NCBI GenBank assembly: GCA_036759185.1 | Contig: DAIOVD010000001.1 | Location: 1 to 64,000, forward strand | Origin: CAMDMI01 sp036759185 | Lineage (GTDB): Bacteria; Bacteroidota; Bacteroidia; Cytophagales; Flexibacteraceae | Direction: 5' to 3' | DNA length: 64,000 nt | Shown: positions 15,733 to 25,767 of the stretch, one piece after another | How the letters are laid out: each line of letters opens with the position of its first letter | Numbering within the stretch: position 1 is the first letter of the stretch | Notes under the pieces: model-generated | Told to the model about the DNA's origin: nothing | Databases searched by the model: none | Seen by the model: the letters and a program-made list of their open reading frames with translations, nothing else | Translations under genes and position numbers: made by a program

Positions 15733-17208
15733 ATGAGTTTTGAAGTTAAAATCCCTACTGTCGGGGAATCCATCACAGAAGTAACCATAGCCAATGTATT
15801 GAAAAAGGAAGGTGAATATGTGAACCTGGATGAAATCATTTGTGAGCTTGAATCAGATAAAGCCACATTTGAATTAAATGCTCCGGCAGCAGGAATCATT
15901 AAGTGGAATGCGAGTCAAGGCGATGTACTTCCCATAGGTCAACTAGTTTGTACAATCGAAAACAAAGCTGAATTACTACCGATACCGTCCGTGGAAAAAA
16001 CATCGGAACCAATCATTGGTCAAACCATAGAAATTAAGGTACCAGTTGTAGGAGAATCCATTTCAGAAGTCACTCTTGCCAACTGGGTGAAAAAGAATGG
16101 GGATCTGGTGAATTCAGGTGACCTTCTTTGTGAAATAGAATCAGATAAAGCAACATTTGAACTACAGGCAGAAGGATCAGGTTATCTTACAATTCTGGTT
16201 GAGAAAGGAACAACTGTCGCCATCGGTACATTGATTGCGACTATACTGACTTCGGCTCAAAATGATAAGCCAGGTAGCATTGCACCAGAGGCTTCTTCAA
16301 AACCAGAGGTTCAGAAATCAGTACAAGGATACCCAGCCACCCCACTGGCAGCAAAAATTCTTGCCGAAAAGGGCATTGATCCATCTGCTGTGACCGGTAG
16401 TGGAGAACATGGCAAGATTATGAAAGAGGATGCTCTCAAAGCACAAACTGCAAAGGCAGTATCTTCAGTCCCCCAGGAACCCACAACACCGACCAAAAAA
16501 GAATCAACCGGCTCTTCCAGAAGAGAAAAACTTTCTTCTTTAAGAAAAACAGTGGCGAGGAGACTGGTGGCTGTAAAAAATGAAACAGCCATGCTGACGA
16601 CATTTAATGAAGTCGACATGAAGCCAATCATGGATCTGAGGGCTAAGTACAAAGATAAATTCAAAGAGAAACACAATGTGGGTCTTGGATTTATGTCTTT
16701 CTTCACTAAAGCTGTTTGTGTTGCATTGTCTGAGTTTCCGTCCGTTAATGCGATGATCGACGGAGATGAAATTGTATTTCATGATTTTGCCGATATTTCG
16801 ATTGCGGTTTCGGCACCGAAGGGACTTGTTGTTCCGGTGATCCGAAATGCTGAGAAAATGAATTTTTCAGAAATCGAAAAGGAAATTGTGCGTCTTGCTA
16901 CAAAGGCCAGAGACAACAAACTTTCTATTGATGAAATGACAGGAGGAACTTTCACCATTACCAATGGAGGTATCTTTGGTTCGATGATGAGCACACCGAT
17001 CATCAATGCTCCACAATCTGCTATCCTGGGAATGCACAACATTGTGGACCGGGCGGTTGTGATTGATGGTCAGATTCAGGTTCGGCCTATTATGTATGTG
17101 GCTCTAAGCTACGACCACCGAATCATCGATGGACGTGAATCGGTAGGTTTCCTTGTGAAAGTGAAACAGCTATTGGAAGAACCTATGAGATTATTGTTGG
17201 ATATTTAG
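15733..17208 (+). CDS. sucB: 2-oxoglutarate dehydrogenase E2, dihydrolipoyl succinyltransferase with two lipoyl domains
   Basis: 491 residues from the ATG at 15733. It has two N-terminal lipoyl domains in tandem, each with ESDKATFEL; the lipoylated lysines should be K43 and K139. Then comes an E3/E1-binding domain (TPLAAKILAEKGIDPSAVTG, about residues 197-230) and the catalytic core from about residue 262 (SSLRKTVARRLV) with the active-site DHRIIDG, histidine at about 462. E2 transfers the succinyl group to CoA. Many E2o proteins have one lipoyl domain, so the second is worth noting. The stop overlaps the convergent methyltransferase stop by three bases. Confidence 0.95.
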   Translation: MSFEVKIPTVGESITEVTIANVLKKEGEYVNLDEIICELESDKATFELNAPAAGIIKWNASQGDVLPIGQLVCTIENKAELLPIPSVEKTSEPIIGQTIEIKVPVVGESISEVTLANWVKKNGDLVNSGDLLCEIESDKATFELQAEGSGYLTILVEKGTTVAIGTLIATILTSAQNDKPGSIAPEASSKPEVQKSVQGYPATPLAAKILAEKGIDPSAVTGSGEHGKIMKEDALKAQTAKAVSSVPQEPTTPTKKESTGSSRREKLSSLRKTVARRLVAVKNETAMLTTFNEVDMKPIMDLRAKYKDKFKEKHNVGLGFMSFFTKAVCVALSEFPSVNAMIDGDEIVFHDFADISIAVSAPKGLVVPVIRNAEKMNFSEIEKEIVRLATKARDNKLSIDEMTGGTFTITNGGIFGSMMSTPIINAPQSAILGMHNIVDRAVVIDGQIQVRPIMYVALSYDHRIIDGRESVGFLVKVKQLLEEPMRLLLDI

Positions 17209-17990
17209 TCTGATATCAAGAATTCTGAATCAGATTGAGTTTTAGACTTAAAGAACTTTCCCAGAAAACTTAACATTCCTGATGTTGAAAGAACAATTAT
17301 AAACTTATATAAAAAATAGTTGATTTTTTTGTCGGTAAGGAGATGAAAACCATTTTTTGTATAAAAATTTAAACCAAATTTCTTTGCAAGAACTTCAAGG
17401 CTTTTTCTAGAATAAAATGCAACATGCTGACCATGATCAAAACCATAATACCACCATTCACTTGGGCGTGGGGCTGGAATATTTACAACATTTGTAGTGA
17501 ATAATATTGATGAAGTACACTTTAGAATTGCCTCAATCTCTTCAACTGGATTAGCCCAATGTTCAAAGCATTCAAAAATCGTGACTAATTCAAACTTGGA
17601 GTTTTCTAGATTACCTTCAAAACCAAATGCAAGTAAGTTCTCCGTGTATTTATCTGACCAATAATAGTCTAAACCAACATCTCTCATTATTCTCACAAAA
17701 AACCCATAACCAGAAGCAAAATCTAGAAACTTAGCAAATTTATCAAACCATAAGAAAACTAGTGAGACTATTACATTCTTTGCTCTCAAACTCCTGACAA
17801 CTTGACCAGTATCTCCCAAATTCATACTTTGAGAATATGCCTCATCTAACCAAAACGGCTCGTCCGGCTGCACAAACCCACATTGAGAACATTGGTAAAA
17901 ATTAACCGAATACTTTTTCCTAATTAAGTTTCCAAATATGAAATTTGATTTTGCTTGGCAAATTTTACAGGCAGATACTTGACTTGACAT
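17205..17990 (-). CDS. SAM-dependent methyltransferase with N-terminal zinc-binding cysteines
   Basis: 261 residues. The N-terminus holds two CxxC pairs (C8/C11 and C34/C37: ACKIC, QCSQCGF), as in C-methyltransferase-like proteins of the Methyltransf_23/13 group that often act on sugars or small metabolites. A weak motif I (FLDFASGYGFFVRIM, about residues 88-102) and VTIFECFEHWANP with its EH pair support a methyltransferase. The gene is strongly AT-rich compared with sucB, which ends beside it. It sits at the left edge of an AT-rich segment that continues to about 20130. Transfer from another genome is likely. Confidence 0.75.
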   Translation of the reverse strand: MSSQVSACKICQAKSNFIFGNLIRKKYSVNFYQCSQCGFVQPDEPFWLDEAYSQSMNLGDTGQVVRSLRAKNVIVSLVFLWFDKFAKFLDFASGYGFFVRIMRDVGLDYYWSDKYTENLLAFGFEGNLENSKFELVTIFECFEHWANPVEEIEAILKCTSSILFTTNVVNIPAPRPSEWWYYGFDHGQHVAFYSRKSLEVLAKKFGLNFYTKNGFHLLTDKKINYFLYKFIIVLSTSGMLSFLGKFFKSKTQSDSEFLISD

Positions 17991-18336
17991 TTCCTTTCCT
18001 ACTCTTTTTCTTTATCGCTCAAAGTAACGAAATAATGGAGACATCTTGCTACAACTTCACCGCAATTTCCCAAGAAGCTCATCTTCAAGCGCTGAAACAT
18101 AGGAAAAAAATTATTTTTCAAATAAAATAAAAATCAAGCCAAACAATCACATTTAGTCATAATCCAAACATAATATAATATATCACCAATAATTTTTAAA
18201 TACATGCCGCAACCATAATTCAAACATGAATGAACTCGAAAATAAAAAACGTAAAAAAAATACCAAACAAATATTAATTCATGATATTATCCAACTACAT
18301 TTACTTTAGTTCATCAATAAGACAGTAAATATAATA
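17991..18336 (+). other. AT-rich spacer without a gene
   Basis: 346 bases between two divergent starts. I find no credible frame and no hairpin terminator. Two loosely similar runs, CATAATCCAAACATAAT near 18159 and CATAATTCAAACATGAAT near 18212, could be a degenerate repeat or operator pair. TTACTTTA near 18300 is a weak -7 candidate for the kinase gene. Confidence 0.5.
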
Positions 18337-21300
18337 ATGAATACATTTTATCGCAATTTAAATATACAAATCTTATTTATTACATTGATAATTAATACAT
18401 CACTATCATTACTATCTCATTCAAACAATTTAGAAAAATCATATAAAATAATAAACAAGCAAAGTGGATTAATTTCAAATTGTATATATGATATAACACA
18501 GGACTCAAAAGGATATATTTGGTTCGCAAGCAACAAAGGAGTATCAATTTTTGACGGAAAACACTATAAAAACATAACCTCTTCAGAGGGACTTCCATCT
18601 AACGATATATTCTCAATTTTCGAAGATTCTCAAAAAAGAATGTGGATAGTGGCAGGGAATGGTAAAATCTCATACTATCATAACGGAAAACTATATAGTG
18701 AAAAAAATACACCATACCTACAATCAATAGTAACAAATAGTTGGATAAAATCAATACACGAAGATAAGGCTGGAAATATCTGGTTTGGAACTTTTATTAA
18801 AGAGATAATAAAAATAGATAAAAAAAATAACATAAAATATTTTTTCTACCCATACCAAAAAAGCGATTTGATAGAATCTCCAAATGGAAGATTTATTTCA
18901 AATTTTTTCTCACCAAATATAAATGAAATTGAATTTATACTATCAGGACACGGACTTGTTAAGATTATAAATGACAAAGTTATTACAAATAAAAAATATT
19001 TTGGAAAACTAGAAGACGTAACATGCAGTTATATAGATAAAAATAATATTTACTACTGCACAGGTAAATATATAAAAATATTAGACAAAAATCTCAATTA
19101 TATATCTAATATAGAACTTCCAAAAATATTCAAAGACATCTCGATAATTAAAAATATTAACAAAAATGAACTCTGCATAAGTGATGGAAGGGCAGTAGCA
19201 ACATTAAACAAATCAACAAATCAAATAAAACTAATTATGAACAATTTTGGTTGCGACAAAATTTTTCAAGACAGGGATTCTGTTTTCTGGATAAATTCTA
19301 TTAATCAAGGTATATATATATTAAGCGGAAAATACACGTACTTCACAAAAGACAATTCAAAAAACAGTTGCTTCTCAATTGGAGTTGGAAATAATAGTAA
19401 TATTTTAATTGGTCAAGACGACAGTAAGCTAATAATACACAATAACAATACCGACTCGCTACTCAATTTTTCAAACTATATGAATCCTATCGGAAGAGGG
19501 AGAATTAACCAAATTGATAAAATAGAGAATGATGTAACTGTAATATCATGTGAGAGAAGAATTATAATTCATAAAAACAATAAATATATTCTAGTACCAA
19601 TTGGATCAAAGTGCTTTAAATATATTGACAAGAAAATATACATTGGACACTCAGGAAATCTATACTATCTACCAATAACCTTCATTGATAGCATTGTAAA
19701 AAAATGCAAAAACAAATTTAAAATTTTAGATTTTAATCTATCAAAATTTGAAATTTTACCAGGCAAAAGAGTTACAAATATAGATAGTGATAGTAAATAT
19801 ATATATCTAAATACAGACAAAGGAATATACTATGCAAAAAGAAATTTAAACGAAAGGAATATTTATTTTGAAAAATTAAACTCAATATATTCAAACTACA
19901 CATACTGCGTATCTGATTCAGTACTTATCTCGGATGACATATCTAGTGGTCTTTTACTTTTAAGCATAAATACAAAAAGAAATCTATTTTCATCATATAA
20001 ACTTCAAACCAATTCAACGAATCGAATAAAAAAATCATTCAATAATAACATTTGGATATGCTCAAATAATGGATTATTCCTAATCAACTCACCATTAGTT
20101 TCGCAAGCAAAAAATGAACTAGTAATAGATTCATTCACCATCAACGATGGTCTTCTATCCAATGAAGTCAATGACATCACTTACAGCCAAGGGAAATGGT
20201 GGGTGGCAACGTCAGGTGGGGTCACTGTTTTTGATGAAGCATATTTCAAAACCAAAAACGAAACTCCTCCTAAAGTAGTTTTCAGAGAACTTTTGCTGAA
20301 TGGAGCCTCGACCATTTCTGATGAACGACCTTTAGTCGAAGGCAATACCCGAGTGAAATTCTCTGTCGGGTGCCTCTCTTTTAAGCATTTTCGCAACATT
20401 CGATTCCGCTATAAACTTCACTCCCGAGACTACTGGCGGTATTCTATGGATTTTGACCAGGAGTTTACCGACTTAAGCCGTGGAAATTACCAGATACAGA
20501 TTCAGGCCCGCAGTCCTTTCAGCCCCTGGAGCCGGTCTATTGTTCTTCCCGCATTCACTATTCTGCCGCCATTCTGGGAGAGATGGTGGGTTCAGTATCC
20601 GTTGTTCGCTGGCGGTGCGATCCTCTTCGGACTGCTCGTATTCACAGGATACAAAGTACGTGTGACCCGAATACGCATGCGGAACCAGCTTATTGATGCG
20701 AATCTCACAGCATTAAGAGCTCAAATCCGACCGCACTTTATTGCCAACATCATCAACTCAGTCCAGATCTATTTCCTCAACAACAAAAAAGAGGATGCCA
20801 TCGTTTTCCTTGGGACCTTCGGGAAAATGGTCCGCCGGATTCTGGATACATCAGAAGAAGAATTTATTACCGTTAGTGAGGAACTGAAGCAAATCAGGGA
20901 ATATCTTGATTTTGAATGCCGCAGAACCAGTCGCAAAATTGATTACGATATCCGCTTCCCGGATGACATGAATATGAATTACATTTTTCTCCCCACCATG
21001 CTTCTTCAGCCCATTCTGGAAAACGCTATGATCCATGGTTTGCAGGTAGGTGAAATCACAGAAGGCAGCGTTGAGATTCAATTTCTTTTCATTCAGGAAA
21101 AGGAACAAAAGCTCAAAAAAAATGAGTTCAATATTACCCGGGAAGGTAGAATGATGGTGTCTATTTCAGATACCGGCATTGGAAGGGCAGCCAGTGCCGT
21201 CAAAAAGCATTCCAGCTCAAAATCTTTTGGGGTTAAAAGTATTCAGAATCGTCTCAAATGGATCAGTGAAAAATTTGATTGCGAGGCATTTGCCATAATT

Positions 21301-21408
21301 GAGGATCTGAAAGATAAAAACGAAGAACCCGGCGGAACGATGGTCACCCTCAACTTACCATTGTTCATCAAAGATCCAATTTCCGAGATCGATCAATCGG
21401 TTTCCTGA
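18337..21408 (+). CDS. Large periplasmic-sensor histidine kinase (Reg_prop / Y_Y_Y / LytS-type)
   Basis: 1023 residues. A signal peptide is followed by two-bladed-propeller repeats of the Reg_prop type (YDITQDSKGYIWFAS, FSIFEDSQKRMWIV, KSIHEDKAGNIWFGT, and late ITYSQGKWWVATSGGVTVFD near residue 620). Then come a Y_Y_Y domain (about 655-745), one membrane helix (about 754-775) and a LytS-type His_kinase domain with RPHFIANIINSVQ (phospho-acceptor histidine near 800), N-box LLQPILENAMIHG and ISDTGIG. No response regulator gene is adjacent. Up to about residue 600 the coding DNA is extremely AT-rich and heavy in ATA codons; beyond it the composition is that of the neighbouring genes. This suggests a fusion by recombination. 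Confidence 0.9.
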   Translation: MNTFYRNLNIQILFITLIINTSLSLLSHSNNLEKSYKIINKQSGLISNCIYDITQDSKGYIWFASNKGVSIFDGKHYKNITSSEGLPSNDIFSIFEDSQKRMWIVAGNGKISYYHNGKLYSEKNTPYLQSIVTNSWIKSIHEDKAGNIWFGTFIKEIIKIDKKNNIKYFFYPYQKSDLIESPNGRFISNFFSPNINEIEFILSGHGLVKIINDKVITNKKYFGKLEDVTCSYIDKNNIYYCTGKYIKILDKNLNYISNIELPKIFKDISIIKNINKNELCISDGRAVATLNKSTNQIKLIMNNFGCDKIFQDRDSVFWINSINQGIYILSGKYTYFTKDNSKNSCFSIGVGNNSNILIGQDDSKLIIHNNNTDSLLNFSNYMNPIGRGRINQIDKIENDVTVISCERRIIIHKNNKYILVPIGSKCFKYIDKKIYIGHSGNLYYLPITFIDSIVKKCKNKFKILDFNLSKFEILPGKRVTNIDSDSKYIYLNTDKGIYYAKRNLNERNIYFEKLNSIYSNYTYCVSDSVLISDDISSGLLLLSINTKRNLFSSYKLQTNSTNRIKKSFNNNIWICSNNGLFLINSPLVSQAKNELVIDSFTINDGLLSNEVNDITYSQGKWWVATSGGVTVFDEAYFKTKNETPPKVVFRELLLNGASTISDERPLVEGNTRVKFSVGCLSFKHFRNIRFRYKLHSRDYWRYSMDFDQEFTDLSRGNYQIQIQARSPFSPWSRSIVLPAFTILPPFWERWWVQYPLFAGGAILFGLLVFTGYKVRVTRIRMRNQLIDANLTALRAQIRPHFIANIINSVQIYFLNNKKEDAIVFLGTFGKMVRRILDTSEEEFITVSEELKQIREYLDFECRRTSRKIDYDIRFPDDMNMNYIFLPTMLLQPILENAMIHGLQVGEITEGSVEIQFLFIQEKEQKLKKNEFNITREGRMMVSISDTGIGRAASAVKKHSSSKSFGVKSIQNRLKWISEKFDCEAFAIIEDLKDKNEEPGGTMVTLNLPLFIKDPISEIDQSVS

Positions 21409-22892
21409 ACAGGTTCTTCCAACAGCCGTTTATCCGGATTGATGATAAATACTTCTTTCCTCGCCCTTGTCACCGCGGTATAAAACCACCTATAAAATTC
21501 GGTATCCAAAGGGCCCTCCTTCAAAAACCCGTGATCCACAAAAACCGCATCCCATTGCCCACCCTGGGATTTGTGGCAGGTAAGTGCATATCCAAATTTT
21601 ATCTGCAATGCATTGGCAATCGGGTCTGATTTCATTTTTGCCCACCTTTTCCGGATACTTTTTTCTTCAAGCTCCCATTCTGCCATTAAAACCTGCTGGA
21701 ATGTCCGGACCTGCTCCTCGCTTAACTGAGGAAGATCCGAATACAATAGTTCAGTAAAGGCATACCCATCCAGACGTTCTTCATCCTCATTTGCATCAGA
21801 TAGTGTCATCTCCAGGGCAGTTAGCCTCAACGGATAGTCATCCAAAGATCGCCCTACCCTCCTGACAGTACACAGATCACCATTGGCGACAAAGCCTGTC
21901 TTTGACTCATTGTCCAGAATTGAATAGTTGTTTTTCACCACAATTACCCAGTCGCCCGACTCAAGCTCTTCTTCACGGTACAGAATATGCCCCCTGATTC
22001 CCCGATTATACTGCATGGCCTGTTTGTTTGTACGGGTCAGAACCAACGTTTTCTCCATCCCATACTTGGCATATGCATATTCGATTCCCTCAAACACACG
22101 GTTGGCAGGCATTTTAAAAATATCCGGATAGCCGGCAGTTTTCAGAATAAATCCAGGCTTTACTCCACGGATTACTTCTCTCAGTGCTGTCGCATTCTCC
22201 AGAATTCCGGAATCCAGCTCTTGCCTCACGACATCAGATAACTCATGTTCAACAACATCCAAACCGTATCGCATTCTCATCTCCTCTGCTTTTAAGGCGA
22301 GACTCAGGTCGGTTCCGACAGGTGGTAACTGGGCAGTATCACCAATAATCAACAATCGATTCCCTTTATTCTCAAATACATAGCGAACCAATTCTTCCAG
22401 AATTCCCTTGCTTCCATATTCCTGCTGGTTGCCAACCATGGAAGCCTCATCCACCACAAACAGAGTCTTATGAAACGAATTTTTTTGCCTTTTCAATGTC
22501 GGATAACCAGTATCATCCAGCTCAAACCGGAAAATCCGTTTGTGAATGGTGAGAGAAATCCGTTTTGTAAATCCAGACATCACTTTGGATGCTCGTCCTG
22601 TTGGAGCCATCATCTGCAATTGTAGCTGGAGCTGGGGAAGAACTTTGATTAGTGTACTCAGAAACGATGTCTTCCCGGTTCCGGCATAGCCTTTCAGGAT
22701 AAAGGTGGGTTTGGATGATGTAGTATCAGCAAACCAGGCCTCCATCTTTCTGAAAAGCAACAATTGACCTGGAGTTGGCTCGAAAGCAAATTTTTTGGCG
22801 AGACTCTGAGCAATTCCCGCAAGTGGCTTTAGTGTAGCTCCTTCTTTTTTGGCAAGTTTACCACCTGATAATCCACTCGCGTTTTCTTCCAT
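21393..22892 (-). CDS. RecD/Pif1-like superfamily 1 DNA helicase
   Basis: 499 residues from the ATG at 22892. SF1 helicase with Walker A KGYAGTGKTSFL (near residue 70), Walker B LFVVDEASMV, motif III GDTAQLPPV and the C-terminal UvrD-like motifs TCHKSQGGQWDAV and FYTAVTRARKEVFI. It resembles the RecD2-like ATPases annotated as 'AAA family ATPase' or 'ATP-dependent RecD-like DNA helicase' in Bacteroidota, which unwind DNA 5' to 3'. Its 3' end overlaps the end of the sensor kinase gene by 16 bases (convergent). Its start codon overlaps the start codon of the divergent AddB-like gene in the tetranucleotide CATG. Confidence 0.88.
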   Translation of the reverse strand: MEENASGLSGGKLAKKEGATLKPLAGIAQSLAKKFAFEPTPGQLLLFRKMEAWFADTTSSKPTFILKGYAGTGKTSFLSTLIKVLPQLQLQLQMMAPTGRASKVMSGFTKRISLTIHKRIFRFELDDTGYPTLKRQKNSFHKTLFVVDEASMVGNQQEYGSKGILEELVRYVFENKGNRLLIIGDTAQLPPVGTDLSLALKAEEMRMRYGLDVVEHELSDVVRQELDSGILENATALREVIRGVKPGFILKTAGYPDIFKMPANRVFEGIEYAYAKYGMEKTLVLTRTNKQAMQYNRGIRGHILYREEELESGDWVIVVKNNYSILDNESKTGFVANGDLCTVRRVGRSLDDYPLRLTALEMTLSDANEDEERLDGYAFTELLYSDLPQLSEEQVRTFQQVLMAEWELEEKSIRKRWAKMKSDPIANALQIKFGYALTCHKSQGGQWDAVFVDHGFLKEGPLDTEFYRWFYTAVTRARKEVFIINPDKRLLEEPVQETD

Positions 22893-25731
22893 GATTTCCA
22901 ATCAACAAATAAACGACCCGTTCGTTTCAAAGCAAAGTTCATTTCTGGAAGAAGTAGCCGCACATCTACTCTTGCAACACGGGCAGAATATGCTGAACGT
23001 GTTGGTTGTGCTTCCCAATTCCCGAGGCAGTGGATATTTGAGGAAGGCCCTTCAGGCACAGACAAAAGGGAAGGCCTTGATTTTACCAGGAATGATGGGA
23101 ATGGACTCGTTCATAAGTGCTCTGAGTGAAGAACGGATCATCAACCCTCAGGAAGCAGTGCTGGAATTATTCAAAAGCTTCCGGAAATTAAAAAATCCCA
23201 ATGAGCAACTATCAGATTTTATTCCATTGGGACAGGCATTGCTTTCTGACTTTGAAGACATTATCCGAAATGGCCGCAAGCCAGAAGAAGTCTTTGGTGA
23301 ATTGAAACGATGGGCTGCCACAGGTGCTTCCTTTTCAGACTTCCTGGATGAAGAGCAGCTTGAGGCACTAAAACGATTTTCGGATCACTTCCAAGGACTG
23401 CTTTCCAGCGGTACCCAACGATTTGTCGATTTGTGGCACCGTCTGCCAGCCTTATTTTCTGATTTCCAGACAAGACTTTCTGAAAGTGGAAAAACCACAT
23501 CCGCTTTGGCGTACTCAAATGCGGGCAAACAACTGGTTTCCAGCCCAATGCTTCGCCGTTATCAGCATTTCTATTTCGCAGGTTTCGGGAATCTGACTCG
23601 TTCAGAAATAGAATTAATGAATACCCTATCCGAAATAAGTCATACAGAATTTTGCTGGGACATCCAACCCTGGTACAGCGACAATCCATCCCATGAGGTG
23701 AACCGACTATTTTCAAGGCTTCGTCGTTTTCAGCTGTTTCAAAAGTCTATAGCTTACTGGGAAAAAAGAGGCTCACAAACAAAAAAGCCCACAATCACAC
23801 AAGTCATTTGCAAAGGGGTTTCGGGGATGGCTCAATGGGTTCATCATTCAGGAACATTTCATCCGGATAAAACAGCCATGATCGCAACGGATCCAGGGTT
23901 GGTTCATGCCGTGATTATGGGAAATTCGGGTGAGGATTTCCAGTTTAACATCACCATGGGTTACCCTCTGGCATATTCGCCACAGGCACACTGGATTTTG
24001 CGAATTTTTCAATGGGTATCACGACCAGTTAGTCGAATCACATCGGACATCCAATGGGTCCTGACTGATCCTCATTTTTTTCAATTTTTCCCTAAATGTT
24101 TTGAAAAATGGAACATGATCCGAACCGAAAAATCTTATTTTACAGAAGATGAATTAAGGCTAATTCTGAAAGATGGTCCGGTATGGTTGTGGCCACTCAA
24201 CGCGTTTGAATGGGTGGAGCAAATGCTGACCTGGCTCATGAAAATTCCTGCAGACCAATGGCAGCCTGGACAGGAATGGTCAGCCTGGAAAAACATTCAA
24301 CTTTGTTTTGACGACTTAAAAACGCTTTCTGAATTACCGGAACGCCCGGATTTCAGCTTTTCCGCTCTATCACAGTTGTTGCCATCCGTTCTCTACCGGT
24401 ATCCGATCGACATAACGGGATCAATTGAGAAAGGGATTCAGGTGATGGGTTTATATGAAAGTAGATTACTCGATTTTGAACATGTGATTATTGCTCCGGG
24501 TGAAGATGGAAGCATTCCAACCTCCAATTCAGGACAGACATTTCTTCCTGATAACATCCGAAAAGTATTTGGGCTACCTACCCGGATTGAAAAAACAGAA
24601 GATGAGATCTACCAGTTTTACCGGCTCACGCATAGATCCAAAGAGATAACCATCCTTACAGGAAATGATTCAGGCAAAAAAAGAAGCCGGATACTGGACC
24701 AGATTGAGTTCAGTGAATATTTTCCTTTTGAGAAAAAAATCCAGGAATTCGGAAGCGGAATTCTGCTTCCCTCCCCTATCCAAATCGAAAAGACGGATTC
24801 TCTACTGGAAGAGATCAGCTCATTTTTCTCCGGAAATCCTGATGAAAAGTCAAAATCGTCTTTGAGTCCAAGTTCAATACACAGTTTATTGGTGTGTCCC
24901 CTTCGGTTTTACTACCAGAAAATCTGCCGGATCAACAAGCCGGATACTTTTTCAGACCTTGAAATGAATCCAATGGATTATGGCAACTGGCTGCATACCA
25001 GCATCCAGAAACTTTTGGAGACATTTGGTTCAGGACGGAACTTTATACAACCCGGGCAGTACGATGATATGAAAAATCACTGGGACACCGTCTGTGCAAA
25101 AGTTTGGATGGAGCTGAAAGGAAAAACTTCAGTTGGGCCACTGGATTCATTTGAAGTGGAAAAGGCGATTGGTCGCATCATGGCCGACCAGTTCTTTGAC
25201 TTTATGAAATCGTACCGTCCTCATCGCTGGCTGGTGAACGAATGGTCATTTCCAACGAAAAAACTGGAAGAGTCTGGCCATTATTGGTCTGTTTCTGGAA
25301 GAGCAGATATCATTTTTGAGACAGACATAAGCTATCAGATTTTTGATCTGAAAACCGGATCGATAAAAACCCAGGCTGATTATCAGGCCAAATTTAAAAA
25401 GGACGGAACCTTCCCGGTTGCCAAAATTCTGAATACAAAGGACTTTTTTCAAATGCTCATGTATAACCGGATGGCACTGGATGAACCCTATTTCAAAGGA
25501 AAGCCTGTCCGGTCAGTGCTATTTTTCCTTGGAAACCCTGGCGAAAATAAACTGGTGGATCCCTTTGCACATATCCAAAATCCGGAAGAAGAGCAGAAAG
25601 TCTTTGACGCCATAGATGAGATCGTGACGAAAAGATTGAAAGAACTGGCAGACCCGACATTGCCGATTATGCAAACTGAGGATGTAAAGAATTGTGAGTA
25701 CTGCGATTTCTCCGCAATCTGCCAACGCTAG
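22891..25731 (+). CDS. AddB-like PD-(D/E)XK nuclease / inactivated helicase
   Basis: 946 residues from the ATG at 22891. N-terminal region NVLVVLPNSRGSGYLRKAL resembles the degenerate helicase start of AddB. The C-terminal third is a RecB-type nuclease: SLSPSSIHSLLVCPLRFYYQKI, then GRADIIFETDISYQIFDLKTG containing the D...DxK metal site, and a final CEYCDFSAIC. One upstream cysteine plus these three fit the iron-sulfur staple of AddB nucleases. AddB works with AddA on double-strand break ends; no AddA gene is in view, but a RecD-like helicase gene lies divergently next door. The start region has no separate intergenic DNA, so its promoter must lie inside the helicase gene. Confidence 0.85.
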   Translation: MISNQQINDPFVSKQSSFLEEVAAHLLLQHGQNMLNVLVVLPNSRGSGYLRKALQAQTKGKALILPGMMGMDSFISALSEERIINPQEAVLELFKSFRKLKNPNEQLSDFIPLGQALLSDFEDIIRNGRKPEEVFGELKRWAATGASFSDFLDEEQLEALKRFSDHFQGLLSSGTQRFVDLWHRLPALFSDFQTRLSESGKTTSALAYSNAGKQLVSSPMLRRYQHFYFAGFGNLTRSEIELMNTLSEISHTEFCWDIQPWYSDNPSHEVNRLFSRLRRFQLFQKSIAYWEKRGSQTKKPTITQVICKGVSGMAQWVHHSGTFHPDKTAMIATDPGLVHAVIMGNSGEDFQFNITMGYPLAYSPQAHWILRIFQWVSRPVSRITSDIQWVLTDPHFFQFFPKCFEKWNMIRTEKSYFTEDELRLILKDGPVWLWPLNAFEWVEQMLTWLMKIPADQWQPGQEWSAWKNIQLCFDDLKTLSELPERPDFSFSALSQLLPSVLYRYPIDITGSIEKGIQVMGLYESRLLDFEHVIIAPGEDGSIPTSNSGQTFLPDNIRKVFGLPTRIEKTEDEIYQFYRLTHRSKEITILTGNDSGKKRSRILDQIEFSEYFPFEKKIQEFGSGILLPSPIQIEKTDSLLEEISSFFSGNPDEKSKSSLSPSSIHSLLVCPLRFYYQKICRINKPDTFSDLEMNPMDYGNWLHTSIQKLLETFGSGRNFIQPGQYDDMKNHWDTVCAKVWMELKGKTSVGPLDSFEVEKAIGRIMADQFFDFMKSYRPHRWLVNEWSFPTKKLEESGHYWSVSGRADIIFETDISYQIFDLKTGSIKTQADYQAKFKKDGTFPVAKILNTKDFFQMLMYNRMALDEPYFKGKPVRSVLFFLGNPGENKLVDPFAHIQNPEEEQKVFDAIDEIVTKRLKELADPTLPIMQTEDVKNCEYCDFSAICQR

Positions 25732-25767
25732 ATTACCCCTGATCAAAGAATTTCGAAATGCCCCTGG

